DNA from: Dimorphilus gyrociliatus
Lineage: Eukaryota > Annelida > Polychaeta > Dinophilidae
Assembly: GCA_904063045.1 (NCBI GenBank)
Contig: CAJFCJ010000151.1
Coordinates: 1 to 26,652 of the forward strand
Direction: 5' to 3'
Length of the DNA: 26,652 nucleotides
Below are positions 1 through 8,865 of this stretch, one piece after another. The position numbers and the translations under genes were made by a program. Position 1 is the first letter of the stretch. Each line of letters begins with the position of its first letter. Below the pieces are notes generated by a model. It searched no databases and was not told the DNA's origin. It was given only the letters and a program-made list of their open reading frames with translations.

Positions 1-2082
1 AAATGTACTTGTATTAATTATTCATATTGTAATGTTTTAAAAAATATATTTTCAGAAAAAACTATAAAAAATAAATTTTTATTATTTTTATGGAAAAATT
101 CAGAAATTGAAAATAAAAAAATAAAATGTAAATTTATTAAACAAAAAGAAGATTTAGTAACACTACAAGTAGAATTCAACAATTATAGTATAGAGAATGA
201 TAATATAAATTATAGTATAGAAAATAAAAATTATAATAAAACGAATATAGAGAATAATAAAGATACAGAAAATAAAAATTATAATAATGATTTTATTAAA
301 GATTATAATAAAACAAATATAGAGAATAATAAAGATATAGAAAATTTATTAGAAGAATTAAAAGGGTTATTTATAGAAATCAATGATAATGATTATTTTA
401 TATGTAATGGTGTAATAGAAGAAGTAATATTTATAAAAAATCATATAAAAGTAAAAATATTTGAAAATATAAATTTATTAAATTTTAATTTAAATTTTAA
501 TAAGAAAGATTCAAATAGTAAATTAATTAAGTATAGTATTATTAATAATTTATATTTAGATAATGAAATAATAAATGAAAAAATGATATTAGAATATATT
601 AATAGTATAAAAGATAATATAGAAGATAATATAGAAGATATAGATAGTAGTATAAAAGATAATATAGATATAAAAGATAATATAAATAGAATAAAAGATA
701 ATAAATTTGAAGAATTTTTAAAAGAAAAAGGTTTTACAAATAACAATATCAACAATAATAATATAAATAATATCAACAATAATAGTATTTCTTTAACATT
801 TACTGATGGTTGTTTATTTATTCCTAATATTTATAAAAACAGATTTTTAGAATTAAATAAACAACAACAAAAAGCATTGATAGGTTGTTTAGAAATTTAT
901 AATTTAAATTTTATAAAAAATAATTCTAATAAAAATTATACAACAATACAAGGAATGCCAGGTTCTGGTAAAACTAGATTATTAGTTTTATTAATTGATA
1001 TTTTAATATATTTTAATATAAATGTATTATTAATAACTTTTACTAATAGAAGTTTAAATAATATAATAAATAAAATTAAATATAAATACCACAGAGCAAA
1101 CAACAACAGTAGAATAGAAAATACAAAAGATATAAAAAATATAAATAATAAAGAATATAATAATATAAAAAATAATACAAAAGATATAAAAAATTATTAT
1201 AATAATATTAAATTAACTGCTTCTACTGTTAATTCATTACAAGATAATATTTTTCTATTAAAAAAATATGATTTTTTAATAATTGATGAAGCTTCTCAAT
1301 TAAATTTACCTTTAACTTTCATTCCTTGGAATTTAACTAAATTTAAAGTATTAGTTGGTGATTCTGAACAAATAAAACCTATCAATAGTATTAGTATGTT
1401 AGAATATTTAAAAATAGATTATATTTTAAATATTTGTTATAGAATGAATAATTTTTTAATAGAATTTGTAAATAAAGTTATAGGAAGTAACATAAAAGAA
1501 TATATTAATGAATATAGTAAAGAATATAAACATAGAAATAAATATAAAAATGATTTTATAAAAGAATATATTAATAAACATAAAAATAAATATAAACATA
1601 AAAATAAATATAAAGATAAAAATGAATATAAAAATTATAATTCTGATGTTTTTTTATTTGATAGTAATAAATATTCTATATTTAATTTTATATTAGAATA
1701 CAATAATAACATAGAGAATATAAAAAATAATACAAAAGAATATAATAATATAAAATGTAGTAACTTAGAGAATAATATTACTGTTTTAACTTTTACAAAT
1801 AAAAGAAAAAGAATAATTAATCAATTCCTATTAAATAATAAAATAAATATTCAAATTGAAACTATTGATAGATTTCAAGGATGTGAAAATAATATTATAA
1901 TTTTAGATATAAATAATATAATTAATAATAATTTATTCAATTCTAAACAAAGATTATATGTTTCTTTAACACGAGCTAAAAATAAATTAATAATATTTTG
2001 TGATTTAAAAAATATAAATAAAATAAATAATTTAATTAAATTAGTTGATGTATGTAAAGAATATAATATATTAATAGAATAA
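1..2082 (+). CDS. DNA2: Dna2-like nuclease-helicase, 5'-truncated by window edge
   Basis: The frame is open from base 1 to the TAA at 2080-2082 (693 codons), so an ATG at 583 would be internal. Residues below count from base 1. SF1 helicase motifs are in order: Walker A GMPGSGKT (318-325), motif Ia-like VLLITFTNRSLNNI, Walker B IIDEASQ (427-433), GDSEQ (453-457), YRM (480-482), TIDRFQG (621-627), and RLYVSLTRAK (651-660). The GMPG form and the motif Ia context fit Dna2 better than UPF1/SEN1. The first residues contain CTC followed by C-x5-C, which could be the end of the Dna2 Fe-S cluster at the nuclease-helicase junction; most of the nuclease domain would lie left of the window. Dna2 trims 5' flaps in Okazaki-fragment maturation and resects broken DNA ends in the nucleus. 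Hydrophilic Asn/Lys/Ile insertions sit at about 60-117, 200-235, 361-405, 495-548 and 568-593, between conserved motifs. The gene appears intact. Confidence 0.85.
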   Translation, partial: KCTCINYSYCNVLKNIFSEKTIKNKFLLFLWKNSEIENKKIKCKFIKQKEDLVTLQVEFNNYSIENDNINYSIENKNYNKTNIENNKDTENKNYNNDFIKDYNKTNIENNKDIENLLEELKGLFIEINDNDYFICNGVIEEVIFIKNHIKVKIFENINLLNFNLNFNKKDSNSKLIKYSIINNLYLDNEIINEKMILEYINSIKDNIEDNIEDIDSSIKDNIDIKDNINRIKDNKFEEFLKEKGFTNNNINNNNINNINNNSISLTFTDGCLFIPNIYKNRFLELNKQQQKALIGCLEIYNLNFIKNNSNKNYTTIQGMPGSGKTRLLVLLIDILIYFNINVLLITFTNRSLNNIINKIKYKYHRANNNSRIENTKDIKNINNKEYNNIKNNTKDIKNYYNNIKLTASTVNSLQDNIFLLKKYDFLIIDEASQLNLPLTFIPWNLTKFKVLVGDSEQIKPINSISMLEYLKIDYILNICYRMNNFLIEFVNKVIGSNIKEYINEYSKEYKHRNKYKNDFIKEYINKHKNKYKHKNKYKDKNEYKNYNSDVFLFDSNKYSIFNFILEYNNNIENIKNNTKEYNNIKCSNLENNITVLTFTNKRKRIINQFLLNNKINIQIETIDRFQGCENNIIILDINNIINNNLFNSKQRLYVSLTRAKNKLIIFCDLKNINKINNLIKLVDVCKEYNILIE
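232..345 (+). repeat. 72-bp in-frame tandem duplication inside the Dna2-like gene
   Basis: A 42-base stretch starting at 232 recurs at 304 with only a couple of substitutions. The 72-bp (24-codon) offset keeps the frame. It encodes the NKTNIENNKD-type low-complexity insertion, so at least one insertion grew by in-frame duplication. Confidence 0.7.
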
Positions 2083-2790
2083 TAGTAGATATTTAATTAG
2101 AATATTACACTAAATTTATATACAATATTTAATACAATACTGTATCAATAAGAATATACAATACTCATAAATTAATAGATAATATTTAATACAATACTAA
2201 GCTAATATGATTACTAAATTAATATACAATATTTAAAATTAATGTACAATACTAAATTAATATGAATACTTATAAACTAATATACAATACTAAATTAATA
2301 TACAATACTAATAAATTAATATACAATATTTAAAATTAATGTACAATACTAAATTAATATGAATACTTATAAACTAATATACAATATTTAATAGATAATA
2401 TTTTAATTAGAATAAAAAAATGATTTTTTAAAATTATTCACAGTTTTATGACATCACAGTTCCTAAAATATATATTTCTATAAAAAAATAAAATTAAAAA
2501 TAAAATTAATAAAATAAAAACATTTTTCTAAATTTATATTTATTTACCTATTTAAGCAAATTTAAATTTATTAACAAAAAACGTTATTTTTTTAAAAAAA
2601 TTAAAACCTAAAAAAAAGTTTCCCAAAAAGTAATAATTGAAATAATTCATAAAATTGTTCTTTTTTAACTTTTTTAACTTTTTAATTTTTAATTTTTATT
2701 TTTTTTGTTCCTGAAAATCAACATCACCTGTCATTCTTATCATACTACCTTTTTCAGAAAATTATTAATTCTTATTAATAGAATAAGGGT
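2083..2790. other. AT-rich intergenic region with imperfect direct repeats
   Basis: No coding frame is supported. From about 2100 to 2400 the DNA is built from variants of a short motif resembling aatatacaatactaaatt. A roughly 74-bp block at 2214-2287 is repeated almost exactly at 2311-2384 (offset 97 bp). From 2400 to 2780 there are poly-T and poly-A tracts with no recognisable element. The repeat block sits between two co-oriented genes. Confidence 0.6.
2787..2790 (+). promoter_or_regulatory. GGG-like start signal of the zinc-finger gene
   Basis: GGGT directly precedes the ATG at 2791, in DNA where a GGG is rare. It matches the CCC/GGG-like signal described just upstream of microsporidian start codons and supports this ATG over the in-frame ATG two codons later. 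Confidence 0.5.
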
Positions 2791-3195
2791 ATGACAATGG
2801 ATAATAAAAAAGCAGCAGAATTATTTTTGTATTTTTTAAAGGATTTAAGAAAAAATAAAAGAGAATATAAAAACAAGAGTAATAATTCAAATATTAAAAA
2901 TAGTATAAAAGATATTATAAAAGATAATAGTACTTTAAATAATAAAAATAGTACTTCAAATAACAATAATAGTATAAACAATAGTAGTACAGAAAATTAT
3001 AACTTAGAAAATTGTAATGGTTTAAAAGATGATAGTATTATTAATAATAATTTATTTTATATGAATAAAAATAAAAGAATATCTTCTATTGATGAAAATA
3101 AAAGAGGATTGAGATGTATTTATTGCGATTCAAGATATGTTTATAGAGGTTGTTTATTAAATCATATAAAAAGAAAACATAGGTTTTCTTATTAA
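2791..3195 (+). CDS. Small C2H2 zinc-finger protein
   Basis: An intact 134-residue frame. The N-terminal ~35 residues are charged (KKAAELFLYFLKDLRKNKRE). The middle is an Asn/Ser/Ile low-complexity stretch. The C-terminus holds one classical C2H2 finger, C-x2-C-x12-H-x4-H, starting at CIYC and ending with HIKRKH five residues before the end. A single finger usually binds DNA, RNA or protein; the target cannot be told. The start at 2791 is supported by the GGGT immediately upstream. Composition matches the neighbouring Dna2-like gene, which is co-oriented 0.7 kb upstream. A real gene is likely because the finger spacing is exact; outside the finger I recognise no family. Confidence 0.7.
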   Translation: MTMDNKKAAELFLYFLKDLRKNKREYKNKSNNSNIKNSIKDIIKDNSTLNNKNSTSNNNNSINNSSTENYNLENCNGLKDDSIINNNLFYMNKNKRISSIDENKRGLRCIYCDSRYVYRGCLLNHIKRKHRFSY

Positions 3196-4300
3196 TTAAA
3201 TAAATCATTTATTTATTATATGTTTAAAACACATGATTTTATACATAAATAGGAAATTATTATTTCTATTTTAATAATTTAATCACGTGATATATAAACA
3301 ATAAATTTATTATTATTATTAGTACAAAGACTAATAATTAAATATATTTATCTTAATTTATGATTATTCAACTGCTTAAGTTAAATACTAAATAAATAAA
3401 AATACTAAAAATAGTTTAATAGCTATTAAAATACTAAAAATAGTGTCTTTAAAATTTTAAAAAGCATAAAATTTTATTTTTCTTCTAATTAAAATTTTAT
3501 ATTAAATTATTAAATTTATTTACTATAAATAAATTGTATTGTAAAATAATAAGTGTTTATAGGAATGAATTAAATTATGTAATATTTGAATTTTATTATG
3601 AAATTGTACTTTTTTAGGTCTATTCATTTATATTAAATAAATCTATTAATTTAACAAAGTTTAAGAAATATCTTTTTATAAATAGATTCAAATATTTTCA
3701 ATTGTACTATTTTATATAATTTATTAATAACACATGAGTCTCTTTTTAACATCAACTTGAATTTATATTATTTTAATACATGATTTAATTTCTCAACTTA
3801 TATTTATACTTTTATTGTAAATTAATTTTTCTTGACTTTATTTTTTAAATTTTAAATATCTAATGATTTATTTATCTAGTAAAATATTAAAAAAGTTGTA
3901 AATTTTGAATTTTATAAAATTATTATTATTATTTAAATATCTAATATTTTACTAGATAAATAAAATATTTAGTTTTTAACGTTTTTTATAAAAATATAAT
4001 ATTATTTAAATATCTAATGATTTATTTATTTAGTAAAATATTTAGTTTTTAACGTTTTTTATAAAAATGACATACTCATTGTTATGTTTAACTATTTCTC
4101 TTAAAATTAAACGCAAATAATCAAATTTTTATTTTATGAGTACAACAGATTAAATATATAATAAACAATAGTAAAATCTATATATAATACTTTCATTGAA
4201 TATAAAGTTGATAACCTATTAACTGATATAATTATTTTGTTTAATTCTATCAAGATCGTATGTAAATATATTCATTAAAAATTAAAATTTAATTGAGTAA
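3196..4300. other. Non-coding AT-rich region between host genes and the transposon-rich part
   Basis: No supportable frame on either strand. It contains the palindromic and direct repeats at 3867-4068 (listed separately). Otherwise I see only A/T-rich DNA with short homopolymers. It marks the change from the transposon-free left arm to the repeat-dense remainder. Confidence 0.6.
3867..4068. repeat. 23-bp perfect inverted repeat plus 35-bp direct repeats
   Basis: The 23-bp arms at 3867-3889 and 3942-3964 are exact reverse complements, separated by 52 bp, and can form a stem. A 35-bp sequence ending in taacgttttttataaaaat occurs identically at 3961-3995 and 4034-4068. A tttaaatatctaat motif also recurs around 3852, 3932 and 4006. 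This could be the remnant of a small foldback element or a complex tandem array; no coding potential. Confidence 0.65.
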
Positions 4301-4916
4301 TCTTTTGTTCTCAAATAAGAAATTTTAATACTTTTTATTATGAATCTTAAATTTTTCGCAATTAACGAGAATTTTTCTCTGTACTTCGTTTATACCTTTT
4401 AAAAACTATTTTTATTCATTATTATATGAGTGTATACAAAAATCGCTTTTACTAATTAGTCCATTCTCTAGGATATTTGAATACTAAAAAGACTTTATCT
4501 ACATAATAAGAATTAAATCCAGAATATTTTTCTATCAGTGCTTTTAAAATCTAGTTACTTAGTGTATAATAAATAAAGTATAAAGTTTTTGTCAAATCGG
4601 CTTTTTTCGCTGACTTCGATTCTTAAATGATATTTTTTTTCCAGAATATAATTTTTCATATATCATTTCTTAAAATTATAAGATATTTTACATGATATAA
4701 GTACAAAATAATTTTATCGTTTTCTTTATTATTTGTAACAAATTTGTTTTTTAATACGACATAAATAAAAAATACCTTTAAATGAATAAGTGATATTAGC
4801 ACTACTCTAAACTACTCTTTAAGAGAGATATATCTTCTAGAAAGTACTTTTAGGGAATACTTTATATTCTCTATTAATTTATTAAAAGATTTTATTTTAT
4901 GGTTGATAATTAATTT

Positions 4917-5030
4917 AAAAAATCTTATAATTAAGTTTATAGATGTGAATAATAAAGACTATACAAATTGGAAACATCTTTGAATGCAATAATTAATACT
5001 TTAACTACATTTTTTAAAAAAAACAAAAGG
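4917..5030 (+). repeat. Left copy of a ~115-bp repeat flanking a Merlin element
   Basis: The stretch from aatcttataattaagttta to caaaagg is repeated, diverged, at 6022-6137 on the other side of the Merlin element, and again at about 14597-14709 in copy B. It is far too long to be a transposition target duplication. Confidence 0.7.
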
Positions 5031-5127
5031 TTGGAAAATTTGCTTTGGGGACCCCTTAAAATTGAGTATAAAATTAAACCAGCATCATTTTCCCCTAATT
5101 TTTTTTATTTCAAGAACTTTCATCGAG

Positions 5128-5961
5128 TTAATAATTTCTGAAAAAGGATTTTCTTTTTTTTAGAAATAAATAATCATTGATATGATCTTTAAGATTGCAT
5201 TTTATATTACTTCCTCGAGATTTAAGGTACTTTTCCCGCCATTTCCATTGGTTTTCAATATTCTGAGTGTGGACTTCCTTCATTTCTTTACAAAGAAATT
5301 CAGTTTTATGCTTTACTGTAAAGTGAGCATAGTTATGTGTTTTTACGTTACAATAGCCTCTCCACTCATCTGTTATGATTACGGAATATTCTTTAACATT
5401 ATCTAAGATTATTTTATTAAGAGGAGCAGTACTTTTTTTTTGGTAATTTCAACCACCCTCTTTTGTTATTCTACATATCCCTCCACCCCCAACACTTGTT
5501 CTAATTATCTTCCTATATTGTATTTACGCTTGCTTAGTGCATTTTCATCTATTTCAACCACTTTTCCATCCCCAACGATCAGCTTGCTTTTTTTCTATAG
5601 GATCGTCTTATCAAGCCTATAATTGTACTGAATAGCTTATAATTGATGTTATATTCTCTTTTAATCCTATCATAGTTTGTCTTAGCGCACCATTCATAAA
5701 TAATAAAAATAGGGTTTTCAAGCGGGCCTTGATTCCAGCGAAAACAGCCCCTGTACGAACTGATAATTTACTTTTATTACACTTCTTGGACTTACAAGAC
5801 CAAATATAACCATCTCCTCTATGATGATTAATTAAAACCATGTTTATTTTACATGTTTTACATTTATGACTTTTTTTCAGTATATTCAAATCCATCAACC
5901 ATGACAAGAAACTTTCACGACAGATTGTTTTCTCACAAAGTTCTCTACGTGTTAAAACCAT
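5128..5961 (-). pseudogene. Merlin (IS1016/ISXO2-like) transposase, frameshifted
   Basis: The N-terminal frame (5961-5617) has a zinc ribbon, CKTC followed by WSCKSKKCNKSK, then RTGAVFAG, as in ISXO2-like transposases. Downstream, in shifted frames, all three acidic residues can be read: VEIDEN (about 5550), IITDEWRGY (about 5375), and HTQNIENQWKW (about 5245). At least one frameshift and a TAA after KRKYNIGR break the frame. The most downstream stop in the C-terminal frame is at 5128. The start at 5961 has CCC three bases upstream. The product would have cut and pasted the element through its TIRs. Inactive now as a single protein. Confidence 0.8.
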
Positions 5962-5963
5962 TA

Positions 5964-5966
5964 GGG
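5964..5966 (-). promoter_or_regulatory. CCC-like start signal of Merlin 1 transposase
   Basis: On the minus strand the sequence is aaccctaATG, with CCC two bases before the start codon, in the same place as at several other starts in this window. Confidence 0.4.
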
Positions 5967-6021
5967 TTCAATATAATTCAATTTTAAGGGGTCCCCCAAA
6001 GCAAATTTTACCTTAAAAAGC

Positions 6022-6137
6022 CTAAAAATCTTATAATTAAGTTTATAGATGTAAAAAATTAAGACTTTTTATGTGAGATACAGTTTGGAATGCAATAATT
6101 AAAGCTTTATATACAGTTTTTTGAAGAGCAAAAGGTT
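6022..6137 (+). repeat. Right copy of the ~115-bp repeat flanking Merlin 1
   Basis: Matches 4917-5030 imperfectly and 14597-14709 closely. In copy B it leads directly into the serpin 3' end, so this is the genuine serpin downstream flank. Confidence 0.7.
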
Positions 6138-6221
6138 TAAACGAAATATTGTTTTTAATATTAACGAAAAAAAGAGATTTAAAGAATTAGTTTTTAATTA
6201 AAGATTTTTCAAGCTTTCTCT

Positions 6222-7553
6222 TTAATTTTCTAGGTTAAGCCCGGTATCTTTTACTGTAAATAGTGTTTGACGTAGTTCTCGATCGTATATCAAAACAATA
6301 TAAGGCTTATCAACAACTATCTTTTCTGGGAATAACGCCTCTAGAAAAAGTGCTTCAGAAGCTGCTGCACCTTCTACTCCTTTCTCATCAATTCTAACTC
6401 TAACCTTCATCACAAATTTAACGAACTCTGGATTAGGACCGTGCTGATAGGTCTCTGGTAAGATTTCATCTAGGTCAATATCTTCACAGACTTGATCGAA
6501 CTTAGGAAAATAAACTATTCTTTGGTATCTTTAAAAGTATCATATTTCATTGTAAAGTTATTCTCTTCGCCATATGTGTAGTTTTTGATAAATCTTGTAT
6601 AGACTTCTTCCCATTCTTTGCATTACTAACCACAAACTTAGGTGCAATATAAATAGCCTCAAACCCATTACTGTTTCTATTTCCATCATCATTAAATGGT
6701 AAAATGAAGACATCTATTAGTTTCTGTGCATCTAACATATATCTACTTACTTTTATATCGATTTCGGGGCTATAAACGTATTCTCTGCTTATCTCTTTAC
6801 CTTCGATATTGGTAATTTCTTTTTCTCTTTCATAACAAGTAACCCGTGCTGCCATGTACCCTTAAAGTACAAAATGCTGAGATAAATTCGTGCATCCGGT
6901 TTTAATAGGTCGGATCGTTTCAAAGTGTAGCCTATCATCCCATTTGTTAGTTGCTTTACTTGATCATCGACTTTCTTTATAACTGATCGTGCTTTTTCGA
7001 TATCATTAGAATGAGTATGTAATGATAAATAGTTTGTAATATTTTTACCTTTAACGCGATTGCTAATTATATCTTCTGCAGCTACTACAATAATATGAGA
7101 TTTTGCTTCCAATTCTTGGTCTTCATTCCATCCAAGTCCTTCTTTTCTGATATCATAAGAACAGTTTTTCAAATTTGGAAAAGCAATATCTAACAAACTA
7201 TTTTCTCCAGCAAGCAAGTCATATTCACCAACTAGTGCCTGTGCTAAAACATTGTTAAAGAAACAAGCAAAGGAAAACAGCTGTTCTTTATTTGATGAAT
7301 TTTTAAAAAACTCAATATTTGCTTGAATATCACAGTGTGATAGGCTACTTCGATCATTATACAGTTTATCCATAGCAATTCTGAGGTAGTTTGGAGCTTC
7401 TACATTAGTACTTGTATTTGGCCTTTGCTGTTCTTCCTCTTCAGAAGATGAAGATGCAACTGGCGAATCACAATCAACAATATCTCCGGTAAAGTCAGAT
7501 GGAAACAAGATGTTACTAACTATAATTTGTGAAATTAGAAATAAAATGTTCAT
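6222..7553 (-). pseudogene. Secreted serpin, copy A (frameshifted)
   Basis: Serpins trap serine or cysteine proteases by inserting their reactive loop. The start at 7553 (MNILFLISQIIVSNILFP) gives a signal peptide and has CCC directly upstream; a longer frame from 7631 only adds a charged leader. A Ser/Glu-rich linker follows, then serpin landmarks: DDQVKQLTNGMIG, ARIYLSILYFKGTWQHG (the strand before the central sheet), VFILPFND, the hinge DEKGVEGAAAS, and the C-terminal VVDKPYIVLIYDRELRQTLF. Full length would be about 440 residues, a serpin plus leader. Breaks: a shift after FKGTWQHG (shared with copy B), a 1-nt loss near 6625 and a 1-nt loss near 6520. Family serpins are known in Nosema bombycis, where horizontal origin has been proposed. 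A host-protease target is inference. Confidence 0.85.
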
Positions 7554-7556
7554 GGG
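7554..7556 (-). promoter_or_regulatory. CCC-like start signal of serpin A
   Basis: The minus strand reads caatctacccATG; CCC abuts the chosen start. Copy B has the same context with CCT. The signal decides for MNILF as the start over the upstream in-frame ATG at 7631. Confidence 0.5.
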
Positions 7557-7747
7557 TAGATTGTTTTTTCTTTTTTTTATAGTTTTAAAACGATATCTAC
7601 CCAAAATGAATTCTCTAAATAGATTTTCCAAAATAGGTTCTCCAAAAAAGGAAAGAGCGGAAAGGAAATACTACTTGTTTTACTTTATATATATATAGTT
7701 TTTTAATAAAAAAATTTAACTTAATTTTTTAAAACTAATAATTTTTT

Positions 7748-8103
7748 GGATCATGCTCAAAATTTTCAGCCCTGATTCTAGAATTTTAATTTTTAATTTT
7801 TCTAACTCTCAATATTGAATCTTAAAATAAAATTTGCGTCCATTTTTATAATTTTTTAAAATAATAATATGAAAATTATAAATTTATCGTTTATATCAAG
7901 TTTTTTTGAAAACAAATTCCCCTCCAAAATGATAAATTTACTATAGAAACAAAGATCAAATTCCGCTTTTATATGATTGCAGCACAAAGATTCGATATAT
8001 TTTTAATTCAGTCATCTAATGATTTTTATTGAATTTTCTTAATCTTTTTTTATGGAGTCTTGCCCAAAATTTTTATCCCGGGGTGCAAATTTTGGGTTGA
8101 TCC
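7748..8103. mobile_element. MITE-like non-coding element with imperfect inverted ends
   Basis: The left end starts GGATCATGCTCAAAATTTT; the right end reverse-complemented starts GGATCAACCCAAAATTTGC. The right terminal ~50 bp (8054-8103) is itself an imperfect palindrome centred on tcccgggg. There is no coding frame. The matching place in serpin copy B (about 16300) appears to lack the element: the flanks ttaatttttt and tttagtata are much closer together there. The parent transposon is unknown. Confidence 0.5.
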
Positions 8104-8309
8104 ATTTTTTTTAGTATAATAGAATCTTATCTTATATTTGAAGAGAACTTTATATCTATTAGAAGATTTAATTCCAGCCTTTTTCTATTTTTAAATTTAT
8201 ATAAAATATATTTTATGCAGTTGTAGTACCAAAATACACTACCCCTCAGAGCATACCAAAAAAAAGTTTAACCCTTAATTTTTATTTTTAAAAATGGACA
8301 AATTAAAAA

Positions 8310-8855
8310 AAGGTTAGTAAAAACTTCAAAAAAATCGCTAGAATGCCATCTTTTTAACATAGACTTAGTGAGATAAAGTGTTATCTCGGCCATCCTCTTC
8401 CACTTATCAGGAACTTAAAGTTTGATAGCTCCTCAATTCCCTTCTATTATATTCGTATAAAATTCTGTAACAGGATCTGCATAATTATTTTTATGATTCA
8501 TTTTAAGATGTTTCCAATTGATTAAAACATCTTTATAGCCTTTCCAATAGTCTGTATAAACAGCACGCCCATCCTTTACATATAAATTAAGTTTCCGGTT
8601 TATAATACGGCTATCTCTTTTAGCCACTGGTAGTAATATCACTCTTATTTCAGGTATTCTTTCTGCCGAACCTAACACTCATATACCTTCAACTACTCTT
8701 CCTTTTTTGTATTTGGTTTTACCAAACTTTGATTCTTCCACCTCATTTCTATTCCATTTCCTCATATTTATACAAACTTTTCATGCTAGAATTTTTCTAC
8801 CTTTGGTATCAAAAGTTTCAGGTAGGAATACCATGTTTTATTATTATTGCAGGAT
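8310..8855 (-). pseudogene. Merlin 2 transposase, C-terminal part
   Basis: Reading upstream to downstream on the minus strand: KTWYSYLKLLIPK, then VEESKFGKTKYKKGRVVEG, VYTDYWKGYKD, KHLKMNHKNNYADP, and YTNIIEGN, then MAEITLYL near the end. These are Merlin catalytic-domain landmarks. The first catalytic Asp (usually IDESKFG) reads Glu here. Two conserved Trp codons are TGA, at 8679-8681 (EGxWVxG) and within IEGNW near 8435. There is also a frameshift just before VEESKFG. The longest uninterrupted stretch is 8433-8678. The gene was cut upstream by the integrase element. Confidence 0.75.
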
Positions 8856-8865
8856 TGAATAATGG

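Larger units (their letters stand above)
5033..6012 (-). mobile_element. Merlin DNA transposon 1 (980 bp)
   Basis: Terminal inverted repeats of about 34 bp enclose one transposase pseudogene on the minus strand. The left end reads ggaaaatttgctttgg then ggaccccttaaaattga; the right end, reverse-complemented, is nearly identical with one extra g. The size and single-gene structure fit Merlin. Its ends are related to those of the Merlin at 24891-25840 (…ccccttaaaatt). No clear 8-9-bp target duplication was found. Confidence 0.8.
4305..7735. repeat. Segmental duplication, copy A (serpin segment)
   Basis: Non-coding DNA at 4380-4800 resembles 12540-12925 at many points, for example around 4492-4520 and 12669-12697. 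The serpin and its 3' flank (6022-7553) match 14595-16127 more closely. Copy A is interrupted by a Merlin element (5033-6012). The left part (to 5031) is visibly more diverged from copy B than the right part (from 6013). Outer limits are approximate because similarity fades into AT-rich DNA. Confidence 0.7.

Noticed and set aside
441-779. Minus-strand frame of 112 codons rich in Leu/Ile/Phe
   Set aside because: It is the antisense of the AT-rich Dna2-like coding region; low complexity alone creates the open frame.
5182-5622. Two plus-strand frames inside Merlin 1
   Set aside because: The minus strand here encodes recognisable Merlin catalytic motifs; the plus frames are shadows.
8679-8681. 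TGA read as Trp (genetic code change)
   Set aside because: TGG encodes Trp in the same Merlin 2 fragment (DYWKGY, INWKHL) and throughout the window, and TGA is found only in decaying transposon copies.
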